A DNA stretch of 64,000 bases from Strongylocentrotus purpuratus (GCF_000002235.5 NW_022145612.1:14810809-14874808), one strand, 5' to 3'; positions 26,656 to 39,723 are shown, numbered from the stretch's first letter. The notes: generated from the letters alone by a model not told the origin. Made by a program: numbers and translations.

Positions 26656-28092
26656 GGGCTCCATGAACTCCATAAACTAGAAGTTTATATATGACATTAA
26701 TCTCACATCACAATAAGGGTATTCTTGGCAGCATGCATGTCTTTGCTGTCATATATTCATGTAACTGGCATATATACTGGATTTGTCATTCAAGTCATGT
26801 TTGTGGTGATAAGAAAGTGTTACCATAGTAACAATATCACGCTACCTCATTTCCTCCTTCTAACAATAACAAATATGAGCTTTAAAACTGTCTGCTTCCT
26901 GAAGGGGATGAGACTGATTTTTAGTTTTGAATCAATTTAGATTTATAAAATGTTTTATCTAATTGAGAAACTATAAGCTCTCTTAGCTGGCGACTTCTAA
27001 AAGTGACAGTGAGTAATAATGGAATGTTATGACTTTATTAAATTGGCTCCAAGGCATTCATTATTAAAGTCTGAAATTCTTTGAAAACATTTCCAGGCAG
27101 CCAACAGAATTATTTTCTCTTCCCAGTAGAGAAATGATTATGTCAGGGAGATAACAGCTTCAGAAACACATCAATACAAAAATTAAAAATTACTATACTA
27201 TTGGAAGTACATTGAGAAATATTCACTTTTTTACATTATACATAATGTAACAAACCTGTTTAGTGCTTTAAATGAATTCAAGACAAACCTTATGATCATA
27301 ACGAAACTGAACTCAGTGTCAAGTATGACATTACACTCCTGTCAATTCAACCCATGACTCACAAGAAAACAAGGACGAACGGTTCCATGTCAGCAATGTT
27401 AAACTTGAAAAGAATCATGCACGACTACTTGACACCAACTTTCAGCTAAATTGGATATTGCCAAACAGCAAAGAGAGGAAGTATTAATTAAAGACATAAT
27501 TAATACCGCTCCTTGAATATCAGTAATTACATGCAATTGGGATACCCCAGGAAGTCTAAATAAGCAAACTACTAAATGTGGTGATCTCTCTATTGTAAAA
27601 TATTCTATGCTAAGAATTTGGAGAACAATTTCGGGGTTTGTTTATTTTCAAATTGAATTGAATACAAAATAGTTATATCAGGACAGATCTTTTGTTTTGT
27701 CATGTTTTTAAGGATTTTCATTTTTTTCATGGCCAAATATTGTCCTATAAGTTGGCTCCTCTGCATATTCAAGGAAAACAGACACGGCACGTCAAGAACA
27801 CTATTAAATTGTATAATTACAGATCATTTTCATACTTGTCTTTTAAAAATCATGTTCATTTTCAACATTTGTTACAACTTTTTAAGAACCTTATATTTCA
27901 AATGTATTTCAAACGTATAATGCCGGGTTGGTAAGAGTCAAAGAAATTATGGCTTTCCTTAATGAAATGTGGCAAGAAAATAACACTTTGATGAATTATA
28001 AAAATGGGTGATTGTATAGGTTCATTGGCAGATCATATACCATCATTTTTTTTTCATTGACTGTGATTTTGCAATGTTACCACTAACACTTT

Positions 28093-28135
28093 TCTGCAGA
28101 GAGCCAGAAGGGCAAGTTAACATCCTTTTGGCTCT
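28093..28135. repeat. GCCAGAAGG palindrome, copy 5 (short form)
   Basis: agagccagaagg and ccttttggctct pair across a 12-base loop containing gttaac. One position is a G:T pair, which would be a G-U wobble in RNA. Confidence 0.7.
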
Positions 28136-29579
28136 AATTACACATGTCAACCAAAATATTTGGCATCCCTTGCAATATAGAATGTCAAGTTCAATGTTCA
28201 TTAATACTATGTCATCATAGGGTGAACAGAAGGACTTTCGTTCGTCTTGGTGCCCTTGTGAACTACAGTGATGACAGTGGGAGGGAAATAAGACAGCTAT
28301 GAATAGATCAGAGCATGGAGGAGAAAAATAACAAACAAATGGAGCAAACAGGATAGCTTTTAATCTGGGCATCCGTCAATGCCCTGATATTACCTCTACC
28401 TAGACCTCGAGCCCCCTGACGTCCGCAGTGTAGTATGGTAACTTGGAAATGCCAAACATGAATCTTTAACAGATTATTCTGGATGTATGTGGCATTACTG
28501 CACAGGCCTAGCTTACATCACTACTGGATAGATGAATTACATGGATGCAAAAACTAAAGGGTGAACGTCATGAAATAAAGATGATTCTCCTGTACGTGTT
28601 AAATATTCCAAGTTATCCATAAACATTGTTTCACACGAATCGTAGAGGATCAAAATCTTTTGTTTGTAAGAATCAAAGCTTCAGGAATTAAGGATTAGCA
28701 GACTACGTCATGCAGGTTGCTTAAAATCTTTTAACAACGTAGTCTTTTTATTTGAATTCTTAATGAAGCAGCTAGTGTTCGTATGGAATGCTTATACATG
28801 TATGCTGTACGCATCCTTCCTTCTCCTACAACCTTACAATCATTTCATACAATTATATAAAGCTTATATTTATATATATACATATAATGATTAAAACAGT
28901 TGATCCAAAAACTCCTTCTTCACTATTACAGGCTTCAATTTATTTTGTCAGATGAAAAAAATGGAAATAAATTGAAACCAGTGAAATATTAGAATTGAAC
29001 CCAAAAGGATTTATATTTTAACTGTTTTGATCATTATAGAGTGTGAGTACACACTCATACATCATCTGATGATCAAATATTGTCCAACTGTCTGTACCAA
29101 GAAACATTATGCATGTTTAATATGATAATGAATTTCAACTATTCTTTACATGTTTTAAATGCTATGTAGCATTCCAAATAATCCTCTTCTTCCCCCTTCC
29201 CAATATTTTATGTTCATTGATTCACTCCCCTGTCTGTTAATCTCTCTCTTTCCCTCCACAGATCTCATCCATATTCAAGCTCATCGAAGCCTTGGACTTT
29301 AGTTCACATATAACATTGTTACTAAGTAAGTAAAGCAGCCTTCCTCCCTCCATATTCTCAACACATTAATGCATGTCAGCCCAGTAGATCGAGACCAATC
29401 AATCGATTCAGAGTAATGTAGCAGAGCCAGGTTTCATCACTTCTTCATCAGTAAATGTGTGCTGAATTAGTACTACAGGTTAGATGAGATGGAGCATGTG
29501 GTTCAGCCAAGGCTGTGCTTACAAATACAGAGAAAGGGAGGCTTGTATGTCTGGCCTACAGGTTAACAGCCTCCCCCCT

Positions 29580-29599
29580 CCCCCCCCCCCCCCCCCCCC
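29580..29599. repeat. 20-base C homopolymer
   Basis: A C run directly after a shorter C6 run (29573-29578). Similar tracts recur about every 2-4 kb in this half of the window. Confidence 0.9.
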
Positions 29600-30677
29600 T
29601 TGGAGCATGAGCAGAAAATTGTATTTACACAATCACAAAAAAAGGTATGGTATACAGGTGAACAGATAGAAGACACCCCTCTTTTTGCACTTTCTGCATA
29701 ATTTCTAATCCAGAGCAAGAATTTACAACAATCTGGATAAAAAGATATGAAATAAAATATCACTACAAGGAGACACTTAAGTGCTAGGCCTATAGGTTAA
29801 TAGGAACCCCCCCCCCCCCCAACCCCCTTTTTTTTCTCACTCTCTCCGACTTAGTCTGAAAATTTTCAGCTTTGACTGCCAATAAAAATGATGAAGAAAG
29901 GTTTGGCATTCAGATGACCATTAGACCCCCACCCCCAACCTGGTCCCCAGTATATCCAGCATAGACTGCTGAACACACCTAAAAACTCATGTTAAATGAC
30001 ACCCCTCCCCCCCCCCCCCCACACACACACACCCTAACATGACCTCAACATGTTATTCCCAACATACTAGTACTAGTTACTGCATCGAAATTACCTGTAA
30101 CGTACCTTTTAAAAATGGAAATAAATTCAGCTGACCTTATTGATATCGATCTCATATACATGATTTACAAAATATACTATGTATATATGGTAAGGTAATT
30201 AAGTTACCCCTTGACAAAATCTAGAATTTTTTACCATGATATGAGACATGGTTGATGGTTGATGGTTGATATTCGTTATGTATATCTTATTATGAAATAT
30301 TGTATGATATTCATTGGAACATGTGTTCAAATATGTTATCTTGAGATTGATTTTCAATAAATGGCCTGTTGGAGGGTCCAAAAAATGGAAGAAAAAAAAA
30401 AAAATGATATGAGACATACGTCAGTGGTTTCATTTTCAAATCCTCAAGAAATATGAGATGGGTTTGTTTCTTCCCATACACCTACGCTATTCTAAGGTGG
30501 TGGGAAAACAAGACATAAACATTGAAAAATACCTTCCTGATGACGCACAAAGTTTGAGAAAAACTGTGGTAGCTTTCGAGATAGAGAAGTAAACAAAGTG
30601 AATGAATACTTAGAAGAATGCAGACAAAATATTCCCTCAATATCACACTTGAACATATACCATCTTTAAAATATTAT

Positions 30678-30684
<7 letters not shown>

Positions 30685-30717
<33 letters not shown>
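30685..30717. repeat. (CT)n microsatellite
   Basis: About 16 uninterrupted CT units. Confidence 0.9.
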
Positions 30718-30719
<2 letters not shown>

Positions 30720-32674
30720 GATCTTGCTCTTTCTCTCTTGTAATTATAGCATTTACATTTGTTCTGCTGTAACCTGGATATTTTCTAGTTCATGTTATGA
30801 CATTTAATAAAGAACCTTTCAACAAACCTTTATGTGGACATACCTGTTTTCTAGCTTGAAATAACAAACATTATTTTCATGGTATGTAAAATGATACTTT
30901 TTGTTGTACAACCATGTTTTTTTTAAATATAGCGCAATTATAAGTGAAATAAAATATCTACTTCACAGAAAAAGTATATTAGACAAATGCATCTGTTGGT
31001 TTGCGTAAAACTAATTAAAAATTAAATTTCTGAGGTACATTTATTGGAAATCAGTCCTTATCATGATTGGAAGCAAAATTGCATGTAGTTACAATAAGGG
31101 TATTCCTTTCATAACAGGATATCTATCATATTTCAAGATGATCTGAATAAAAACAAAATTCTTCCTTTTTTTATAAAGATATATATCGATCTCTCCCTCA
31201 CTAAGCATTTATTTTCTGTATCAAAACTTGTCAAAGTTTACGTTCTTGCATTCCAAGCGAAACTAAAAACTGCTACTTTCATGATTATGTCAGAAAATAT
31301 AATATATGGGGATCTTTTTTATCCAAGTCATCCCTTTAAAACATCTTTTATCTTATCTCAGAAAGAAAGTGATTCGATCCAAGCATGTTGGCCACCTGCC
31401 TCTAGTTTCATTTCATCTTTATGATCATAATGTAGAGAAATGAAAGTGTGGGAAAATGTTGTGATCAACTGCTAGACTGCGTGTTGGTGATCCATGATCG
31501 ATAGACAGATTTATATTGCCTGCTGGTTACCATGGCAGTGTTCCACCTTCTTATACGCTGTCAAAGTAAATATTGAATAAGAAAATATAGAGATGCGTCT
31601 CCACAGTTTGTTTTGCCTCATTTTGGGGGGTTCTTATTTGTGTTATTTTGACTTTTTAGTATTGTGTGTATTTTGGAACTTGCCTTACAAGTTTTAGCAA
31701 TCATTTGTTTGGTTTCCATTACCGGTAATCACATATATGTGTGTATACAGATTCTGTGTATTTTACACTCTATATAACATTGTAATTGTTTTGTATGATT
31801 GATAAAATTAATAAATGAGACCTATACATACAAACCATTTGCTGCATATTTTCAATATTTTAATGCAATTCTTTAAAAACAAAACTGCCATCATCCCCAC
31901 CTCTCAATATAAATATATGTTATAACCTCCCTTTGACCTTGAAATGCTGGACTGCAAGGGAAGGGAGGTTCACTGTGTATATGAGAAACAATTTTTTTGT
32001 CAGTAATTGGAACAACACTGCTAAGTTGTTCACTTAAGAGAGGTCAGACAATGTCAAAGTACCTGGAAGGAGTGAAGACATATGATATCATCGACATTGA
32101 CAGAGGGAGCGAGATGGTTCATGCTCTAAGAATGCAAGTAACAAACAGGTCTCTCTCAACAAAAGAGGCCCACAAAGGGACCCTTAGCAGTTTAGAGAAC
32201 CCCCCTTTCTTAAAAGATTTTCCTGAATAGTTACACAGAAGCACCTGTCCATTGTTATTTAGGTTAAGGTATATAGGATTACCCGTTTTTATCAATGGCT
32301 AAAAGGGAAATTTATGATGAAATCCTTTCCTAGACATATCGAATTAAGGGTTGCTGAAGCACTTTGTCAATGAAGGAAGCAGAGTGAAATTGTTCAATGT
32401 TTAAGAGTACTCCATTCAGAGGACTCAATTACTGTGCACTAGCTGCTCCCTGTTTATGATGGAAAAAAGAACTTTCAAGAAGTAATTTTTCTGTGGCACA
32501 CTCAATGACCTACACTGAAATGAGAAGAACTAAGACTTAGCATATCAAGATTTTCACTTAAAGGTCAGACTAAATTCTAGAGTAAGCTGTAAAAAATAAT
32601 TATATTCCACAAATTTCTATTACCAAATTGTGATTTAGGCTATTTACCTCATGAAAAATAAAGTCCCCCCCTCC

Positions 32675-32697
32675 AAAAAAAAAAAAAAAAAAAAAAA
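32675..32697. repeat. A23 homopolymer
   Basis: An A run following a short C-rich patch. No upstream polyadenylation-signal context or target duplication supports a processed retrocopy. Confidence 0.85.
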
Positions 32698-33664
32698 CAC
32701 CAATGCTGCACCTGGTGATGATCATGATAAACACAATCCTCTTTGACACTGATAAAAGTTCTCAAATTTTGTATGAACGTAAGAAGCTGATTAGCTGTGT
32801 AAATAAAGGAGTTCATTCACACTTGATAATCAAAGAAATGATCCTCCATTCTTTATCTTCATCCAATCATGAAATGCTTGATAAAAAGAGATTGCTCTCC
32901 TCATCTTCTTGGATGCATGCCCCTTCAAGAGGAGATGTAGGACAACTCAATTTATTCAGTATAATTGATACTCAACGTGACATGGATATGGTATGTCATT
33001 GCTAGGCAAGCTACAGAGGGGTGATGACCGTTCGTTGACCAGAAAGGTCAGAGAAAGAAAACTGGAAGTAACCAACCTATACTCATGTTTCAACTTTCAA
33101 GGAGAAGAGAGATGTCTTTGAGCCCTGTAAAAAGTTGCTGAATTTGTGATATTGAACTTACAGGCCTACTGGCTTAATCAGGAATGATTCCCAGGATTTG
33201 TAATTTTTGTTTCTTTAGTTTCTTTGCTGTATACTTCAAGTTAACAAAGTGCACTTCAGTTGTACCACCCACCCCCCCCTCCCCCCCCCCAAAAAAACCC
33301 ACAGCAACAGTTGAATGATGTTAATTAAACCCCAAAATGAAGAAATGCAGGTTCATCTAGTCTATATGAGTAGTAGCTAGAGACTTGTAAGTCACTTGCA
33401 CAAAGCAAAATCATCTCTAACATTCTCAAACTTGACCTTTCCTTGGTTGACAGTGCGTCTCAGTATTGGTTTGTAGTAATGGTCATACCAGTTATATCGT
33501 TTAATAGGTTAATAGCTAGTACACTTTTAGTTTACTTTAAAATCACTATTTTAAAAATATCAAATTAAGTTCAAACTTTATCTTACCATTAAATATAAAC
33601 CAGAAAATTTACAAGAAATATTTTCAATACAAACTATATATTTAAGTAAAAGAAATCCACTTAC

Positions 33665-34112
33665 CACATCGTCTGCCATTCTGTTTTCCATTCTCCACAA
33701 CAGCTGGCTGAGCCTGATCCAAGCCTCCGTTACCAATGCATTCCTCCTGGACATCACCTGCTCCTCCTCCTACATAGCCATCCTCCACATCTACATCAGC
33801 CATCAACACATCCTCATCACCGTGTCCATCACCATGTCCGTCACCATGTCCTTCCCCATCACCAAGTCCGTTCCCAGCATCGGTCGCAACTTTACCGTCG
33901 ATACCAGCGCTACGGAAGCTATCTTCCTCCATGACGCCGCCGCCAACAGCATCCCTTGTCTCTCCGGAAGTCATCGTCTTCTCCATCTCTCCACCGGTCT
34001 CTACCTTGCCTGTGGTGCCTTCCGAGTAGACTTTCTCATTGCTGTTCACCTCGTATGGGTTTGAGAAGGGATCGGGGGAGAGGATACCAGTCTCTGCTGG
34101 GTTATCCATCAT
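33665..34112 (-). CDS. First coding exon of the same gene, 149 codons plus one base
   Basis: The frame opens with ATGATG at 34112-34107, with an in-frame TGA 30 bases upstream, so this is a credible initiation site. It ends at a consensus donor (GATGTG then GTAAGTG) in phase 1. That exactly fits the phase of the acceptor at 4586, creating an Asp codon across the junction (RRC-D-PFASPDDQP). The peptide is acidic and Gly-rich. DPFSNPYE lies near the start and resembles the DPFASPDD at the start of the next exon. Residues 85-101 are a GHGDGHGDGHGD tract (DNA about 33810-33860), followed by an acidic DVDVEDGY stretch. It contains no recognised folded domain and probably forms the N-terminal tip of the disordered projection arm. 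The intron to the next exon would be about 29 kb. Joining these two exons is inference from phase, strand, composition and motif similarity. Confidence 0.75.
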
Positions 34113-34217
34113 AGGATATTGTCTGTCTGCCTGTCAGCTTCGGAGCGTCTGATGGATGCAGCAGAGAGGGGACGGGATAGGTTTGGTAAAAACTCTTCAC
34201 TCGAGCGTTGCGCACTT
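34113..34217 (-). other. 5' untranslated part of the first coding exon with its splice acceptor
   Basis: On the minus strand, a pyrimidine-rich stretch ending attacttttccag places a good acceptor at 34219-34218, so the exon probably starts at 34217. This leaves 105 bases of leader before the ATG pair at 34112. The acceptor implies at least one upstream non-coding exon. Candidates ending in strong donors are at 45128 and 59299. A transcript starting within this leader cannot be excluded. Confidence 0.55.
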
Positions 34218-35972
34218 CTGGAAAAGTAATCAGTGCACAGAGGAGTAACAATTAGCCATGGTAGAAAGATTATAAGCAATTGTGTATGCAATTATGTGCT
34301 GTGCCGTTTAGAGAAATGCTACAGAGAATGATTACCGTATTGTGATAGACTAGGTGTTTACCAATAGATTCTACGTAATTTTCTTCTATTTCTCTCTGCA
34401 ATATTTGTTAATTACATTCTCACAAAACAGATTCACCAAATACTATGTATATTCTATCATGTATTACTTATGTAGTTTGAACGTGATATGATGAAACACC
34501 AAATGTATTACACTGTATCAGGAAAAAGGAAAACAGACATTTCAAATGGCATATGTAGTTCTACTTCTTTTAATTATGTATTGCAGTGATACATTCCTTT
34601 CTCTATTTTCATCACTTTCATTATTTCATCACTTTCATTATGAAATGGACTTTTACTTTCCATGTACTTAATATTACACCCTCCATTTCCACTACCTCTG
34701 AGGATCTGTTTCGTTGCTTTAGTCCCTTTGTTATCAATATGAGCCTCACTGCGGTTTCTGCCATTTGTGGCAATGATGAGTGGCCCTCTAATTTGATTAG
34801 ACACCTACCCTTGTACTAGAGCATCATGTTGTGGGATTAATAAGGCTAAATAGAGTAGATTAATCACCGATAGTCATAGATCAGTTGTCGAGTATCCCAA
34901 TATTACCTTGAAGAAGAGGTTAACTACCGGTAGCTCAGTTTTCTCTGTCAATTTTTTTTCTTCTTTTTAATATAATGTTCTCAAAAGGGGAATGATTTCT
35001 CGAAAGTGGATTCCAACTATAATATTTGTGTGGGGTGTGGGTGTGTGTGTGCATTCCTGTATGTGTGTTGGGAAGAATATCCATAAAGCTGAAGACAAAT
35101 TTTCTGGAAAATGATATAGAACATACATTCATCCATACAAAGCAACAATATAACCGTTATTTCATTTAAATTACACAATGTACATGGATTGTTATAGTCA
35201 GATTAACATTCTTACATTTTGGATGTTATTGAGATCATTGTTAATGTTTTATTTCAATTTCAATTTTTATTTCTGATTTTTATTTTAGTAATTAATTTAA
35301 CAAGGTGAAATGTATTGTTGTTACTGATTGACTGGTTCCTTTAATGAACCTTTGCTCAAGGGCGGTATGGTCAGGTGTGAATGTAATTTCCCTCTTGGAT
35401 CCTCCTAACTTCATGCTGTTTACACCAGATAGATAGGAAACTTGACCTTTATGATCCAGGTGACAGCTAGTAGTCAGAAATAGATTCATCCATGTTCTAC
35501 ATTGAGACACTCCCTATCCCATCCCCTAATGCATTACTTCTCCATGGCAAGGACTTTAACTGACTCAAAGACTTGGCTTCCAATACCTTATTTTTTTATT
35601 TTTTTATATAAAAAGTACATTTGAAAACACATTTAGGTTCTTAAACTCATATCTTTTATTCATTATTAAAAGTTTTCTCTCAACTTGCTCCTTCATCTGC
35701 TCCATATCCCTTTCATGTTTGATACAAGTGGATCAATTTTATTAAATGTAGTTTTCTGAGATGAATTTAAGTCTCTAACTAACACATAGATTATAGATTA
35801 TTTATCATGTAAAATTGTGTTAACCTTTGTTTTTGGTGCTTGTCAGATTCTGTTAGAGCTGTGCCCCCCCCCCCCTTCTAGATCTGCCCTTGGGCACCAA
35901 AGATGTTTTTAACCACAACATTGATTTCATTACCAAACTAGATGGAATTTTGACTGCGCGCAGTCGAAAATG
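34218..35972 (-). other. Intron or upstream region next to the first coding exon
   Basis: AT-rich. It contains a short (TG) stretch near 35029-35051, a 12-C run at 35864-35875 and the perfect palindrome gactgcgcgcagtc at about 35952-35965 just outside the next mobile element. No gene was seen. Confidence 0.4.
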
Positions 35973-36010
35973 ATGCCTCCGCCATAGAGCAATTTAAACA
36001 AGTTTGGAGT

Positions 36011-36900
36011 TTAAATCTCCAGTGGCTCTTGAGATATCATGATAACAATCTCAATGTATGGAATTTCATAAGTTGACCTCTGTGACCCTTGACCTTTGAC
36101 CTACGTGCTCCAAAATCTAATCAGATTGTCTTCCTATGGTGATACACACTATCATTAAGTTTGAAGTTTAAATCTCCAGTGGTTCTTGAGATATTATGAT
36201 ATGGTGATACATACTATCATTAAGTTTGAAGTGAAAATTCTCCAGTGGTTCTTGAGATATCGCGATAACGATCTCAATGTATGGAATTTCATAAGTTGAC
36301 CTCTGTGACCCTTGACCTTTGACCTACGTGCTCCAAAATCTAATCAGATTGTCTTCCTATGGTGATACACACTATCATTAAGTTTGAAGTTTAAATCTCC
36401 AGTGGTTCTTGAGATATTATGATAACAATCTCAATGTATGGAATTTCATAAGTTGACCTCTGTGACCCTTGACCTTTGACCTACGTGCTCCAAAATCTAA
36501 TCAGATCGTCTTCCTATGGTGATACATACTATCCTTAAGTTTGAAGTTTTTACATCTCCAGTGGTTCTTGAGATATCGTGATAACAATCTCAATGTATGG
36601 AATTTCATAAGTTGACCTCTATGACCCTTGACCTTTGACATACGTGCTCCAAAATCTAATCAGATCGTCTTCCTATGGTGATACATACTATCCTTAAGTT
36701 TGAAGTTTAAATCTCAAATGGTTCTTGAGATATCGCGCTAACAAACTCAATACAAGGAATTTCATAAGTTGACCTCTGTGACCTGTGACCTTTGACCTAC
36801 GTACTCCAAAATCTAATCAGATCGTCTTCCTATGGTGATAAATACTATTCCCGAGTCTTAAGTTTATATCTTAAATGGTTCTTGAGATATTGTGATAACG
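36011..36900. repeat. ~157-bp tandem array carrying nuclear-receptor half-sites
   Basis: Units start at about 36011, 36168 (cut to ~70 bp), 36238, 36395, 36552 and 36709. Five units carry the series TGACCT-3-TGACC-then-TTGACCTTTGAC, giving a direct repeat with 1-base spacing. In units without changes the reverse complement is AGGTCAAAGGTCA, the textbook DR1 site. Binding is inference. Confidence 0.8.
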
Positions 36901-36908
36901 GTCAAACG

Positions 36909-36984
36909 GGACGGACGTACGGACGTACGGACGGACGTACGGACGTACGGACGGACGTACGGACGTACGGACGTACGGACGGAC
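36909..36984. repeat. (GGAC/GTAC)n short tandem repeat
   Basis: About 19 tetranucleotide units alternate ggac and gtac. It forms part of the right side of the surrounding mobile element. Confidence 0.85.
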
Positions 36985-37074
36985 AACCCGAAAACATGAT
37001 GCCTCCGGCACCACCTTCGGTGGCGGAGGCATAAAAATGTTTGGCAATAAAAAATGGCTATCAATTTCCCACTC

Positions 37075-37110
<36 letters not shown>

Positions 37111-37280
37111 AACTTTTCCTTACTCTCTCTCTCTCTCTCTCTCTCTCACAGTCCCTCAACCTCCCTCTCTTCCTCTCCATCTGTTGCTCCTTTTCTCCCT
37201 CACTCCGTCTCTTCCTCCGTCCCTCCCTCTCTCCCTCTTGTTTTCTTCCTACCACCCTCTCTCTCTCTCTCTCTCTCTCG
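37075..37280. repeat. Polypyrimidine block with (CT)n and (CA)n
   Basis: CT tracts at about 37075-37095, 37122-37147 and 37256-37279 surround a short CA tract. All frames through it give Ser/Leu-rich low-complexity peptides, which are not genes. Confidence 0.85.
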
Positions 37281-39723
37281 GATCTCTACCTCACCCTCAG
37301 TCACGTCACATCGCTGCATACAAACATCCCACTGGCAGTGTCACGGTGGGGAAGGTACAAACAGAGAATAGGGCACTAATGTGGCGTGGCATAAACACCT
37401 AGGGTGACTAGATACCTCGTTAGAGGCTGCGTCATTGAATAGTGATGAGCACAGCTGGATCTCAAAAGAACCTGATTTCAAACTCTCATATTATATGATT
37501 TCTTGAGATTAGAAGCGCTCTTTTTCAATCAAATATATTTTCTAGGTATGTAACAAGGTTTGCTTTTTTTTCCTCAAATTTGCTGGAAGATTTTATTATT
37601 GTGTTTTATTCATATGCTATATTCAACAACAAGAGTAAAGGTTCAAAGTAAATATGTTTTCTTGAGTTTCCACATTCTTCCAAAAACACTTTGACAAAAA
37701 TGTCCAGAAATGTTTACCTTTTCCCATATTTTCATTTCAATTTGTCTTACATCAATAAGACTTCTTCATGCTACAAGTTTTACAAGAACATCACTTTTGC
37801 ATATCCATTATTGCTCATTATGAAGTTAATGTATCATGCAGAGCTAATCATGATTATTCTTTTTTTCTTAAACAAGCAAGTACAAAATACTCAGCCTAGA
37901 CTGAAATTACCTCTCTGATGCTATTTCACCAGACAATCTAGCATTTGAAGTTCTCTTGAATTAATGTTATCCCCACATGGTAACATATCTGATGTGGGTT
38001 TTTTGTTCAGTCAATGCTAATTATGTAAGGTGTGAAATTAATAGACAGCAAGGAGTGTACCTGAATCATGAAATACAAACCATCGATTTTTATTCCTGTG
38101 CTGGAATACAAAAACATATTCCCTGAGTGGAAAAATACGTATTAGTTTGTGGTAAGCTTCTCAATCAGCATGATATTAAATAGATGCTTCCTGTAAGAGA
38201 AGCCACATCCCTGTCAATTGAATTATTGAACATTGAAAAGAAATGTTTCTCATGTTGTGTCCAATTATCCGATGAACATGCCCCGCCAAAATTCTATCTA
38301 TCTTATCATTAAAAGTTTGAGTCATAATTTAATCAGTGAGGTTTTGTTGTCCCAAGTACTGTTAACTTTGTTTTTTAATTTGCTTAACACTTAGCATACT
38401 TTATTTCTTTACATGTTCTAATTAGTAGTGTAATTCAATAAAATATAATTGACCTCTTCTTTCTGAAATGTACAGCAGACACAGTTTTGCAATTAGTTGT
38501 AATACTATACTGTATTTCTGAAAACATTCCCATTTTTTAAAAAGGCAATGAATTCAAATACTTTTGATATATTTATTTCTAATGTACAGCAACCTTTTGG
38601 GCAACCTTTTTTTTAACAGTCTTTTTTTCTGAAGATTATTTTCAGTTTAACAAGACAAAAGACAATTAATTGAATTAAATATATTTGATTTATTTTCTCT
38701 TTTTTTCTACTGTAGTAGACTTTGTTTGAAAACTTGTTCAAGCAAAATAAATTTGGGTGTACTCGATTTTATTTTATTTCTAATTAAAATATAAAATAGT
38801 ACTGATAATAATTTATGAAATATTAAATGTATGCACTAACAATTTCCTTGTATGCACACATATGTTTTCATATCTTTAAGGTAAAGTCTATACATCACAC
38901 GATACATTGTGTTCCAATGTATGGCCTTGGTTGAGCGACACAATATTTTTCAAGACGGACCGCAGAATAGAATCTTTGTTGACCTATTTCACACTTGAGA
39001 CATAATAAAAGTCAGTAATGAAATCAAAGAGCTGAATTCAATTTAAGGCAGGCAACTGCCTCCAAACAGTGAATTAAGTTTTTAGGTAAAATCTTCATGT
39101 ACCGGTACATATATGCCGTCTTGTTTAGGTTTCATTGTAAAAGTCAAATAGATGGGACTTAAAAACATAAATACATTGTATTTGCATGTTCACAATATGG
39201 CATGAAAAAAATGATTGCCAACATTCACAATTGTTACAAGGATCATGTTAGTCATTTAATTAATTAATTAATGCTGTATAACAATTCAGTTATTCTTTTG
39301 TTAACTGCTTTCATATACACTATTGGACTTTATATTTCTGTGTTTCGACAGATGATTCAAGAGATTCAATTAATTTCTATCTGAAAATTGATGTATTACA
39401 ATCAATAGTATATCATAACCACAAATGAAACCATACACTAAAGTGTTATTTCTTTCTTTTTTTTTTTGGTATGATTAAGAGAAGCATTATATCACCTTTA
39501 TTTTAGGAATGGCAGTTTTTGCTCAAAAGCAAGTGATTCTTTAACGCTCAAAATTACTATTAAAAAAGACAATTTGGCAAAATTGGTAACTATCCAAAAG
39601 AATGAAACCATCTTTAGTTCTCTTTACTTCTATTGACTGGGGATAGTTTTGAGACAGTGCATTGACTCCTGCATCTAGATTGTTAGAAGGAACATGAAAA
39701 GGTGGTTGGAAATATTGCACATC
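37281..39723 (-). other. Intron stretch, nothing recognised
   Basis: Strongly AT-rich with T-runs and a short (TTAA) patch near 39257-39271. No exon, element end or structured repeat was resolved. Confidence 0.4.

Larger units (their letters stand above)
26656..33664 (-). other. Intron stretch without a supported gene
   Basis: AT-rich intron that begins, in gene orientation, with the donor GTAAGTG at 33664. It contains one palindrome copy (28093-28135), a candidate plus-strand exon at 29262-29325, several poly-C runs (29580-29599, 29808-29820, 30007-30020 and near 33267-33290), a (CT)n at 30685-30717 and an A23 run at 32675-32697. Confidence 0.4.
35973..37032. mobile_element. Non-autonomous DNA element with 12-bp inverted ends and internal ~157-bp tandem units
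   Basis: ATGCCTCCGCCA at 35973-35984 is exactly inverted as TGGCGGAGGCAT at 37021-37032. Flanking AAAATG / AAAAATG could be the target duplication. The interior is about five full units and one shortened unit of ~157 bp, each with a ttcttgagatat block, a tgacctctgtgaccc block and a aatctaatcaga block. A (GGAC/GTAC)n tract (36909-36984) and a hairpin gcctccggcacc / ggtggcggaggc follow at the right end. There is no coding capacity. Superfamily unknown. Confidence 0.75.

Noticed and set aside
36011-36900. CRISPR-like regular repeats
   Set aside because: The units are whole tandem copies without unique spacers, inside a DNA element of a eukaryotic genome.
37041-37402. Several overlapping frames of 105-121 codons on the plus strand
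   Set aside because: Ser/Leu-rich low-complexity translations of CT-rich DNA, open in all three frames.
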